Source of the DNA: Mycoplasmopsis bovirhinis
GTDB taxonomy: Bacteria; Bacillota_I; Bacilli_A; Mycoplasmatales; Metamycoplasmataceae
NCBI RefSeq assembly: GCF_900660515.1
Contig: NZ_LR214972.1
Location: forward strand, 837,942-901,941
Length of the DNA stretch: 64,000 nucleotides
Direction of reading: 5' to 3'
The translations under genes were made by a program, and so were the position numbers. How positions within the stretch are numbered: the stretch's first letter is position 1; each line of letters starts with the position of its first letter. Shown piece after piece: positions 55,449 through 64,000 of this stretch. Below the pieces are notes generated by a model. The model saw only the letters and a program-made list of their open reading frames with translations. It did not search any database and was not told the origin of the DNA.

Positions 55449-57104
55449 ATGGCATTTAGTACATTTGAAGTTTGAAGAAGTTTATATAACAATGAATCAA
55501 TTTGCAAAATTAGTGATTTTGATTTAGCAATGAAAAATAACCAAATTGATTTTAATAATTTAGTTTCAAAATCTCAAGGAACTATTTATGGTCTTGAATT
55601 TTATGGCTTGGATAATTTTTTATTAGATCATTTAAATCCTTTTTCTCTTTTAGCAATTTTCTCAATTTTTTTAAAAGAAATAAACAATACCAAAAACAAA
55701 AAAATTTTAATTGCAACTGATTTTGAAATAACAAAGTCAACAAACTTAAAAGATTTATTAGTCAGATATGCAAATAAAGCTCGCTTTGAAACTTTTGTAC
55801 ATAATTATAGCCAAATTAACGAATTTTTATTTTATCAAACTATTGAATTAACTGGAATCCCAAATGGAATTTTTTTATCTTATAATAAAGGAAATGATAA
55901 ATATTATATGAAATTAATTAAGGAAAAACAACAATTATCAGTTGATGAATACGAGTTTTATCTTAATGAATTTCCTAAAATAAAATCTTTAATTATGCTT
56001 TCACCAAGCAACCAATCAACAATTATTAATATTGATAAAATCATCAAATTTTATGGTGATAAATTTACCTTAAATCATTTGTCAAATCAAGGAGATATCT
56101 CGCAACATAAAACCTTGCGTATTAGCATTATTACTAGCAACTTGCTAGATAAATATATTTTACGAAAAGTATTAAAAAATTCTGGTTACAAAGTTATTGC
56201 TCACAATCTTACTTTATCTAATAAACTATTTTTTAGTAAATTTGAATTACGATTTAACAAATATAAAACAGATTTAATTATTTATTTAAATCAAGCTAAT
56301 CAACTTAAAATATATGCTTGAAGGAAGAATAGATATATACTACTAAGAGAAGAAGACTTAGTTTATTTATTTATTAACTATTATTTTTTAACTTGAAAAA
56401 ATAATTCAAGTTTAAGGTTAAATTCAATTTACTTACCTTTTTATGTCTCAAAAAATATTTTAAATTTATTAGTTAATTTCAAAATTCATTATGAGCAAAA
56501 TTTAAAGATTGATTTAGATCATCAAAATGTACTTTTAAGCTTTGCTAATAACCGTTTTAGCGCTAATTTAAATTACAAACTTTTTTATTCGAATTATGAT
56601 TTTATTTTAAAGCTTTGCTATATCTTTTTTAATTACAAAAATAATAATAATTTATTTGGTTATAAGTATAAGAAAATGCTTGAAAGTAACCAAAATATAA
56701 TCCTTAATTCTAAAGCATTTAATTTTCCCTACCTTGAAGCTTTAAAAATTGATTCACTATTTAATTTAAATGAGAAATATTATAAATCATTAGAACTAAT
56801 TAAAATCAAAAAATATGATTTTAAAACTAATTTACAACATGATTTATTAGAACTAACGTTTACTTATAAAAAGCAACTTTTTTATATTTATATTTTTTAT
56901 GATTTTATGCAACGACAATTAGTCTTAAAATTAGAAACAGAAACTAAATACAATCTAACTTTAACTAAAAAATTAATAATTAAATTAATTTTGAAATTAT
57001 TGCAACATGCTGTTAGCGAAAAAATTAAAGAACTAATTAAAACGGAGTCAAAGTGAAAAGAAACTTTCAATATACAAAAAAAGAAATCTTCAAAGAATAC
57101 TTAA
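55449..57104 (+). CDS. Degenerate phosphohexomutase-like protein (catalytic residues lost)
   Basis: A 551-residue protein with a layout that follows phosphomannomutase/phosphoglucomutase by eye. ILIATDFEITKSTNLKDLL lies where PMM has IGYDSRHNS; ELTGIPNGIFLSYNKGNDKYYMKL lies where PMM has the catalytic ITASHNP..YNGYKVY, but the phospho-Ser is gone. RISIITSNLLDKYILRKVLKNSG matches the VFTPLHGT segment, and TDLIIYLNQANQLKIYAW lies where the Mg-binding DPDADR should be, again lost. The later ILLREEDLVYLFINYYF fits the LTGNQ..ALLL stretch. Fold assignment is inference. TGA 57054 must be read as Trp; the frame then overlaps the next gene by 52 bases to TAA 57104. Confidence 0.4.
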
Positions 57105-57529
57105 AATTCCAATTTAAGTCTAAAAAAACCTACCTAATTTTATGTTCTTTTATTATTTTTTATTGACTAATAGTTTTAATAGATTTTTTGATTCAACATT
57201 CAAAAGTATCATATTTATTTGTTAATTCCTTAAGCACAGCAACAATAATTAACTTTGTTAGCTCTCTTTTAGCTTTTGGTTTAAAAATTGGACTTTTAAA
57301 TAAAACTTTGGGGAATTTAAAAAATACTAAAGCAAATTTAACTAAAAATTCTGAAGCACAAAAACTTGAAAAAATGTCTCAAAGTGAAAAAAATATTTAT
57401 TATAAACAAAAAGAATTGAAAGAAAATTATTATAATAGTTTTTATTATAAAACATCATTTCCTTATGTTTTAAATCTGACTATTTGATTTCTTATTTTTA
57501 TGATTAATGTACTGGTAACTTATATTTAG
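57053..57529 (+). CDS. Small membrane protein of unknown function
   Basis: A 158-residue protein starting at GTG 57053 with CGGAG just upstream, inside the end of the preceding gene. Three hydrophobic segments (about 28-50, 62-82 and 135-157) flank a charged, helical middle (TLGNLKNTKANLTKN to KQKELKENYY). The overlap suggests coupling with the phosphohexomutase-like protein. Family not recognised. Confidence 0.65.
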
Positions 57530-57626
57530 TTGTTCTTAAACTTGCTAACTGTAAGTTAATTTTTATTTAAAACAAACTTGAAGTAAAATTTTTATTTTTT
57601 AGCTTTTTTGGTAAAATAAAGATAAT

Positions 57627-58988
57627 ATGCAAAATATTAAGAAAATTAATGAAGCTTTTTTAAATCATTTAAAATCTTCAGGATTTGTATACCAAGGAAG
57701 TGAAATTTATGGGGGACTTTCAAATACTTGGGATTATGGTCCTTTAGGTGCTCTTTTAAAAGATAATATTCGTCAGGCTTGAAAAAATGAATTTATTCTA
57801 AAAGAAGCAAATAATTTTTTAATTGATTCAAAAATTTTAATGAATCCACAAGTATGGGTTACTAGTGGTCATGTTTCAAATTTTTCTGACCCGCTAATTG
57901 AAAATAAAGTTAACGGTAAAAGATATCGTGCTGATAAAATCTTGCAAGAATTTGATCCTAATTTAATTCCTGAAAAAATGAGTAAGGAAGAAATTAGAGA
58001 TTTTTTAACAAAGAATGTTTTAGAATACGAGGGATCAAAAACGAATTGAAGTGAGATTAGAGAATTTAACTTAATGTTTGAAACTGAGCAAGGAATTGTC
58101 GAAGGTTCTAAGTCCAAAATTTATTTACGCCCTGAAACAGCACAAGGAATTTTTATTAACTTTAAAAATGTGCAACGCTCTTCACGTGCTAAATTACCTT
58201 TTGGAATTGGTCAAATTGGAAAGAGTTTTCGTAATGAAGTAACACCTGGTAATTTTATTTTCCGAACTAGAGAATTTGAACAAATGGAACTTGAATTTTT
58301 TACTATGCCTAAAGATACTCCAAAGTGGTTTGATTATTACGTTAATAAATGCAAAGATTTCGTTTTAAAACTCGGTCTTATAGATGAAAATCTTAGAGTT
58401 AGAGCCCATGATCCGGGAGAATTAGCACATTATTCGAGTGCCACAACTGATTTAGAATTTAAGTTTCCTTTTGGATGAGGAGAATTATTAGGAGTTGCTA
58501 ACCGCAGCGATTATGATTTAAAATCTCATTCACAAGCTTCTGGAGAATTATTAGCATACTTAGATCCAGAAACTAATCAAAAAATATTTCCGTATGTTAT
58601 TGAACCAAGTATTGGTTTAGATCGTTTAATGCTTGCAATTTTAGTTGATACTTATCATGAAGAAAAAATAAGTGATACAGAATCTAGAATTTTATTTAAA
58701 TTTCCACTAGAGATAGCACCATACAAAATTGCAATTTTACCATTAGTTAAAAAACTAAGTGATAAAGCACAAGAAATTATGTCCTTTTTAATTGCTAAAG
58801 GAATTTCATGTGTTTACGATGAAACTGGTTCAATTGGTAAAAGATACCGCCGCCAAGATGCAATTGGAACATATTGATCTTTAACAATTGACTATGAATC
58901 ATTAGAAAATGATACTTTTACTTTAAGAAATAGAGATACGATGCAACAAATTCGTATCTCACTTAATGATTTACTTAAATACTTATAA
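57627..58988 (+). CDS. glyS: Glycyl-tRNA synthetase (single-chain, eukaryotic/archaeal type)
   Basis: A 453-residue class II synthetase of the alpha2 type. [17 protein letters not shown] is the start signature; [15 protein letters not shown] and [34 protein letters not shown] contain motif 2, cut here; [13 protein letters not shown] is motif 3; an anticodon-binding domain ends the protein. It charges tRNA-Gly. A TAAAAT box 10 bases before the ATG and no ribosome-binding site suggest a nearly leaderless transcript. It heads the conserved mollicute run glyS-dnaG-rpoD. Confidence 0.94.
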
Positions 58989-58993
58989 TTAAA

Positions 58994-60856
58994 ATGACAC
59001 AAATAGATTTTAAAGAAATTAATCAACTAATTTTAGAAAAAACTGACATTGTTCAAGTTATTTCTAATTTTATTTCCTTAACTAAAAAAGGAAATAATTA
59101 TTTGGGTCTTTGCCCATTTCACCAAGATATTAATCCTAGTTTTACTGTTTCAAGTGTTAAGGGAATTTACAAATGTTTTTCATGTAGTGAAAGTGGTAAT
59201 GTGATCACTTTTATTAAAAAACATCTTAATAAAAACTACCTTGAAACCTTAGAATATTTTTCTAATGAGCTTTCTTTAAATTTAGATTTATCAAATAATA
59301 AAGAGACTAATTTAAGAACAAAAACTGAAGAAGAAACTCAAATTTTAGAGCTTTTGAATGTTGCTAATTCATTTTTTAAAATTAAAGTAACTAGTAATTT
59401 AAAAGCTCAAGAATATTTGAAAACCAGGGGGATTTTTGATCCAGAGATTCGTAAGAAATTTAGTATTGGCTATGCTCCTTATGATGAATTATTAACTTAT
59501 TTAAATAATTCAGTTAATTATAGTAATGATTTAATTTTGAGAGCGGGTCTTATTAACAATAATTTACATGAAATTTTCCGCAACCGCATTACTTTTGGGA
59601 TCAAAAATGAATTTAATGAAATAGTTGGTTTTAGTGCTCGATCATTAGAACCAGAGCAAAAACCAAAATATATTAATTCACCTGAAACATTTTTATTTAA
59701 TAAATCAAAGATTTTATATAACATTCATAATGCCTTAGTTGCAGCCCAAAGCACCAAAGAATTAATTTTAGTTGAAGGTTTTATGGATGTTATCGCTTTT
59801 GATAAAGCAAAAATTGAAAATGTAGTTGCTTTGATGGGTACAGCCTTAACAGACCAACAAGTTGCTTTAATTAAGCAATTTAGAATTACTTTATTTTTAG
59901 ATAATGATCAAGCAGGCCAAAGTGCTACAGTTAGATCAATTAAAACTTTATTAAAAAACAAAGTTAAAGAAATATTTGTTGCTTATAATTCTTATAACAA
60001 AGATCCTGATGAAATTTTAAATTCTGAAGGAGTTGATGCTTTAAGATATTTATTAAGTCAAAAAAAGTCATTTATCGATTTTTTATACGATTATTATGTT
60101 AATTTGAATAATCTTCGGAATAATGCAGATTTTAAGAATCTTAAAAATTTCAATTCAGAAATTTCACAATATTTAACTTTGATGAACTATGACCAAAAAA
60201 GTTATTTTACAACTAAATTTAAAAATGAATTTAATTATGATTTAATGGAAAATTTAAATCAAACCGAGTTAATGCATAAGGAATTAAATAATTTTGCACA
60301 ACTTGATTTTGAGCAGTATTACGAAAATTATAATATTGATAATCTAATAAAAAGAAATGAACAAAAATTTAATGATTTTATGGCTAATAACATTCGAATT
60401 AAATTTTTGATTTATTTTATTTTAAAACCTGAATTTGCAAAGCGGTTTTATGAGTTAGATAATTCTAGTATTTTGTATTGTAAACCTGAAAATTTTGCTA
60501 ATGTTTATAATGATATAAAAACTAAAACATTTCAATATCTTGATTTAGATTTAGGTTCTGAAAATGATTTAGTTTTTAATATTCAAAAACAAATGCACCG
60601 CAAGGTTTTTGAATTAATTAAATCTTACAATCAAAATTTTTCTGAATTAGATTTACAAAAATTTTATTTAACTTACACTAATAAAATCATGCATAATTTG
60701 CAAGAATCTAATGGCAAGGTTTCTTTAACACCCTTAATAAAAGAACTCTTAGAGTCTTATAAAACTGAAAACAAAAAATTTAATATTACGCCTAGCATTA
60801 AAAACTATAATAATTTAATTAAAGAATTAAAAAGATTTAAAGAAATTAAATTGTAA
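58994..60856 (+). CDS. dnaG: DNA primase
   Basis: A 620-residue primase. The N-terminal zinc ribbon has CPFH (about 38-41) and CFSC (about 60-63); the TOPRIM core has LVEGFMDVIAF and LFLDNDQAGQSA, with metal-binding acidic residues, after GRITFGI-like RNRITFGIKNEFNEIVGFSAR. The C-terminal part (from about 400) is diverged and would contact DnaB. It makes RNA primers for replication. It begins 5 bases after glyS and 10 bases before rpoD. Confidence 0.95.
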   Translation: MTQIDFKEINQLILEKTDIVQVISNFISLTKKGNNYLGLCPFHQDINPSFTVSSVKGIYKCFSCSESGNVITFIKKHLNKNYLETLEYFSNELSLNLDLSNNKETNLRTKTEEETQILELLNVANSFFKIKVTSNLKAQEYLKTRGIFDPEIRKKFSIGYAPYDELLTYLNNSVNYSNDLILRAGLINNNLHEIFRNRITFGIKNEFNEIVGFSARSLEPEQKPKYINSPETFLFNKSKILYNIHNALVAAQSTKELILVEGFMDVIAFDKAKIENVVALMGTALTDQQVALIKQFRITLFLDNDQAGQSATVRSIKTLLKNKVKEIFVAYNSYNKDPDEILNSEGVDALRYLLSQKKSFIDFLYDYYVNLNNLRNNADFKNLKNFNSEISQYLTLMNYDQKSYFTTKFKNEFNYDLMENLNQTELMHKELNNFAQLDFEQYYENYNIDNLIKRNEQKFNDFMANNIRIKFLIYFILKPEFAKRFYELDNSSILYCKPENFANVYNDIKTKTFQYLDLDLGSENDLVFNIQKQMHRKVFELIKSYNQNFSELDLQKFYLTYTNKIMHNLQESNGKVSLTPLIKELLESYKTENKKFNITPSIKNYNNLIKELKRFKEIKL

Positions 60857-60866
60857 AGGAGAAGAT

Positions 60867-62264
60867 ATGAAAAAAGAATTTAATGCATTTATTACTTTGT
60901 TGAAAAGTGATATGAAAAAAAGAAAGCTTAAAACTTTATCACAAGAACAAGTTATGGACTTTGTCATGAAACAAAATTTAGAAGTCCAAGATGATGAAAT
61001 GGATGATTTATTAAGCGAATTAATTGAGCTTAAAATTTTAAATCCTGAGCAAGACTCAGGAGATTTAGATGATGTTAATTTGACTGATTTTGAGTCAGAA
61101 GTTGCTAATTCAAACTCTAAAAAACAAGTTAAAGATTCTATGCTTGAAATAAGTGATGCAGAATTATCTGAAACAGAACTAGAAGTTTTGCAAAAAGAAA
61201 TCTTAGATGATCAAGATGATGAAGAGATTTATGTTGACACAGAAGATGATCTTGAAGATGAAGATGATAAAGAAGAACTTGAAGAAGATGATGAGCCATA
61301 TTTTGATGAATTTGAGGATGAAAATGATTTTGATCTAGATGATGGAATGCTAGAAGCAAAAGAACAAAAAGTTGATAATTTATCAAATAAACTTACTGAA
61401 ACTAATGATATTGTGAAATGGTACATGAGGTGAATTGGTAAGTACGGAAAATTACTTAGCGAATCTGAAGAAAAAGAACTAGCTCACCGCATGATGCAAG
61501 GAGGCTTCCGAGGCAAAAAAGCCAGAGATACATTAATTAACCGTAATTTAAGACTGGTTATTAATAACGCTAAAAAATATAAAAATCGTGGTTTATCTTT
61601 TATTGATTTAATTTCAGAAGGTAATTCTGGGATTATTAAAGCAGCTCAAAAATTTGATATTACTAAAGGATTTAAATTCTCTACATATGCGACTTGGTGA
61701 ATTCGCCAAGCAATTACACGTGCTGTTGCTGACCAAGCTCGAACTATTAGGGTTCCAGTTCATATGGTTGAAACAATTAATCGTGTTTCAAAAGCTGAAC
61801 GTGAATTAAGTCATGAACTAGGATATGAACCTTCTGATGAAGAAATAGCCGAAAGAATTGGGGGTTCTTTTACAACCGATAAAGTTAGATACATTCGTAA
61901 AATTAATGCTGATCCAATTAGTTTAGATAAACAAGTTGGAAAAGAAAATGATTCACAATTTAGTGATTTTGTTAAAGATGATAATATTGTTAATCCAATT
62001 GATCATTCTGCTAAAGAAGAATTAAGTGTGATTTTAAAAAAAATGCTTGAACGTTTAGATTCTGATGAAAGAGAATTAATTTGTAAACGTTATGGAATTG
62101 GTGAAGATGCTAATGGTAATCCATATAAAGTGCATAGTCTTGAAGTTTTAGCTGCTGCAAGAAATAATGTTTCTAAAGAAAGAATAAGACAAATCGAAAA
62201 TAAAATTTTAAAAAAATTACGTAATGATCCAAAATACGGCCATATCTTAAAGGATTTTTATTAA
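60867..62264 (+). CDS. rpoD: Principal RNA polymerase sigma factor (sigma A)
   Basis: A 465-residue sigma-70. The N-terminal domain (1-185) is strongly acidic, with [17 protein letters not shown] around residues 130-150. Region 2 follows: [38 protein letters not shown], and [19 protein letters not shown], cut for length, which recognises and melts the -10. [12 protein letters not shown] starts region 3. Region 4 ends [18 protein letters not shown]; the helix before it ([11 protein letters not shown]) departs from the usual LEEVG..F, so -35 reading may be relaxed. AAGGAG precedes the ATG. Confidence 0.95.
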
Positions 62265-62266
62265 TT

Positions 62267-63049
62267 ATGACGGTTAAAAATGTAATTGGATATCTAGAAG
62301 ATTTATATCCATTAAAACATGCTGAGCCTTGAGATCATTCAGGTTTAAATGTAAAATTTAAACTTTCAGCTAAAATAACTAGTATTATCTTAGCAATTGA
62401 TTTAACAACAGAAGTTTTAGATTATGCAATTAGCAAGAAAGCTAATTTAATTATAACCCATCATCCTTTTATTTTTAGTGATTCATGAATTAACGAATAC
62501 CAAAACGCTCCTTATAAAAGAGTTTTAAATCAAAAATTAAAAGAACATCAAATCAATGTTTATTCACTTCATACAAATTATGATGTTGCTTTTTTAGGAA
62601 CTTCGCACCAAGTCTTTAAAACTCTTGGTTTAAATGCAAAAAAACTAAGGATGATTCCGACTCTTTATGGTGTAGTTTTTGATAATCCTAGAGAAGCGAA
62701 TTTAGTTGAGCTTATTGCTAAGCAGCTAAATATTAAAAATGCAATAAGAACTAATTTTGAATTAAATAAGTTAAACCAAGTTGAAAGAGTAGTTATTTTT
62801 GCTGGCTCAGGTTCAATTACTGATATTAATAAGCTTAAAGCAAGTTTAAATATCGATTTAGTAATTACAAGTGATTTAAAATGAAATGAATGAATTAACT
62901 ATCAAGAACTTGGTATTAAAATTATAGAAATTCCGCATCTTGTTGAAGAAGTTTTTGCTAACCAAATTTTTCAGGATTTAACTAAGATTTTAATACCAGA
63001 GCAAATTCATATTAAAAAAATTAATTTACCATATAAAAATTTAATTTAA
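62267..63049 (+). CDS. Nif3/DUF34-family metal-binding protein
   Basis: A 260-residue protein with PLKHAEPWDHSGLNVKF at the start, IITHHPFIF near residue 64 and NVYSLHTNYDVA near 105, the His/Asp motifs that bind two metals in NIF3-like (YqfO/YbgI) proteins; VFAGSGSITDI is also typical. The start overlaps the end of rpoD by a 2-base gap. Relatives are linked to GTP cyclohydrolase-like or tRNA/metal functions; the true role is not settled. The final His-rich motif is not obvious (IEIPHLVEE is in its place). Confidence 0.85.
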
Positions 63050-63073
63050 CTATAATTATTTAAGAAGGTTTTG

Positions 63074-64000
63074 ATGTCTAGAAAATTTACGATCAAACGT
63101 ATTTTGATCTTTATTATCCAATTATTTATTTCAGGTAGTTATTTTGCTGGTATGATACTATTAACCAACTTTATTCATTACCAGCTAATTTGGCTTTTAC
63201 TTATTTTTATTTATATTTTAAATGTTGTAACAACATTTATTATTCATGCACAAAATAGAAATAACCAAGCTAAATTTAGTTGACTTTACTTAGTTTTATT
63301 TGTGCCAATTTTTGGACATGTAATTTTCTTTGTGTTTGGACTTGATTTAAAAAATAAGCTTGCTAAAACTTTGGATAAATTGCCAGAATATAAAATATCA
63401 TATTATTCAGATATTCCTGCTTCGATTATTGATTCAACAAACCCAGTTATTCAAAAAATGATTTTAAAACGGAAAACATTAATGTATGATGCTAATGTTG
63501 AAATTGTTACTGAAGGATATGAATTTTATAAAAAATTAATTAAAAACTTAAAACAAGCTACAAAAAGTATTTTTATAGTAACTTATATTATTAAAAATAG
63601 TGAAATAGCTAAAGAAATTACCGAAATTTTAAAACAAAAACAAAAAGAAGGTGTTGAAATTAAGTGATTAATAGATGATTTTGGGGCTATTGGTAAGCAA
63701 CGTAAGCATATTAATAAATTAATTAAAACTAATTTATTAAAAATTAAAATTATTGGAAAAATTTATTATCCATTTATTAATTTTTCATCATTCACACGTA
63801 ATCACCAAAAATTCTTTATTATTGATTCAAAGAAAGTTTTTTCTGGTGGGAATAATATTTCTGATGAATATGCTTCTTTAGCACCAAAATATGGTCACTG
63901 AATTGATGTTAATTATATTATCCAAGGTCCTTATATTAACTCATATGTTTTACACTTTTTTAAATTATGGCATTTAATTGCTAAAGAAAAAATTGAAAAT
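63074..64000 (+). CDS. cls: Cardiolipin synthase (phospholipase D family; cut by window end)
   Basis: At least 309 residues, truncated at the right edge. Two or three N-terminal membrane segments (about 10-90) precede the first phospholipase D catalytic motif, RNHQKFFIID (HxK) with SGGNNISDEYAS after it. The region YDANVEIVTEGYEFYKKLI and GVEIKWLIDDFGAIG is typical of bacterial cardiolipin synthase. The second HKD motif lies beyond the window. It joins two phosphatidylglycerols into cardiolipin. ATG 63074 is chosen behind AAGAAGG; TTG 63071 is an alternative. Confidence 0.88.

Noticed and set aside
61138..61426. His/Leu-rich and Ser-rich minus-strand frames over rpoD
   Set aside because: They are the antisense of the acidic Asp/Glu-rich N-terminal domain of sigma A.

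Overview
This window is chromosome of a wall-less mollicute, most likely a Mycoplasma/Mycoplasmopsis species of the Hominis group. It is very AT-rich. Almost every gene reads through TGA as tryptophan: rpsD, glpK, dnaB, gdpP, sigma A and the helicase are only full length with UGA = Trp. There are no cell-wall genes, and TTG and GTG starts occur (dhaL, gpmI, dhaK). The species cannot be fixed from sequence alone.

Layout, left to right. Positions 1-2800: two paralogous membrane proteins, then rpsD with a leader that can hide its ribosome-binding site, and rpmE. Positions 2.9-8.5 kb: glycerol catabolism, glpO-glpK-glpF followed by dhaK-dhaL-dhaM. GlpF admits glycerol, GlpK phosphorylates it and GlpO oxidises it to DHAP with H2O2 release; DhaKLM phosphorylates dihydroxyacetone using PTS phosphate. 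Positions 8.5-14.4 kb are accessory: a decayed IS3-family element, a helical-repeat surface protein gene behind an 18-T tract, gpmI, and an inverted truncated second copy of the surface gene sharing a 532-bp block. Positions 14.5-18.2 kb: tRNA-Trp(CCA), an ECF S-component-like protein and a degenerate OppF-like ABC protein.

Positions 18.2-26.1 kb (minus strand): gdpP-rplI-dnaB-CNNM/CBS and nadE-yebC-ZIP. Positions 26.4-30.5 kb: lon and an APC permease. Positions 30.7-39.2 kb: a seven-gene F1-like ATPase (X0 type) cluster with alpha- and beta-like subunits, a recognisable gamma-like subunit, and several mycoplasma-specific membrane or surface proteins. Two long poly-A tracts lie in front of it. 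Close behind are two lipoproteins: a DUF31/MIP-type serine peptidase with a visible His-Asp-Ser triad, and a transglutaminase-like plus BspA-repeat protein. Positions 44.1-53.4 kb (minus): DegV, an ArsR-regulated heterodimeric ABC exporter, a large SF1 helicase and a one-domain PTS EIIB-like membrane protein. Positions 54.2-64 kb: ychF, a degenerate phosphohexomutase-like protein, and the housekeeping run glyRS-dnaG-rpoD-nif3-cls.

The best candidates for new biology are (i) the 532-bp inverted repeats, whose recombination would swap the C-terminal domain of a surface protein by inverting a segment that contains gpmI, (ii) the F1-like ATPase/surface-enzyme island with homopolymer tracts upstream, and (iii) three 'dead' homologues of well-known enzymes (OppF-like, phosphohexomutase-like, EIIB-like) kept as intact reading frames.
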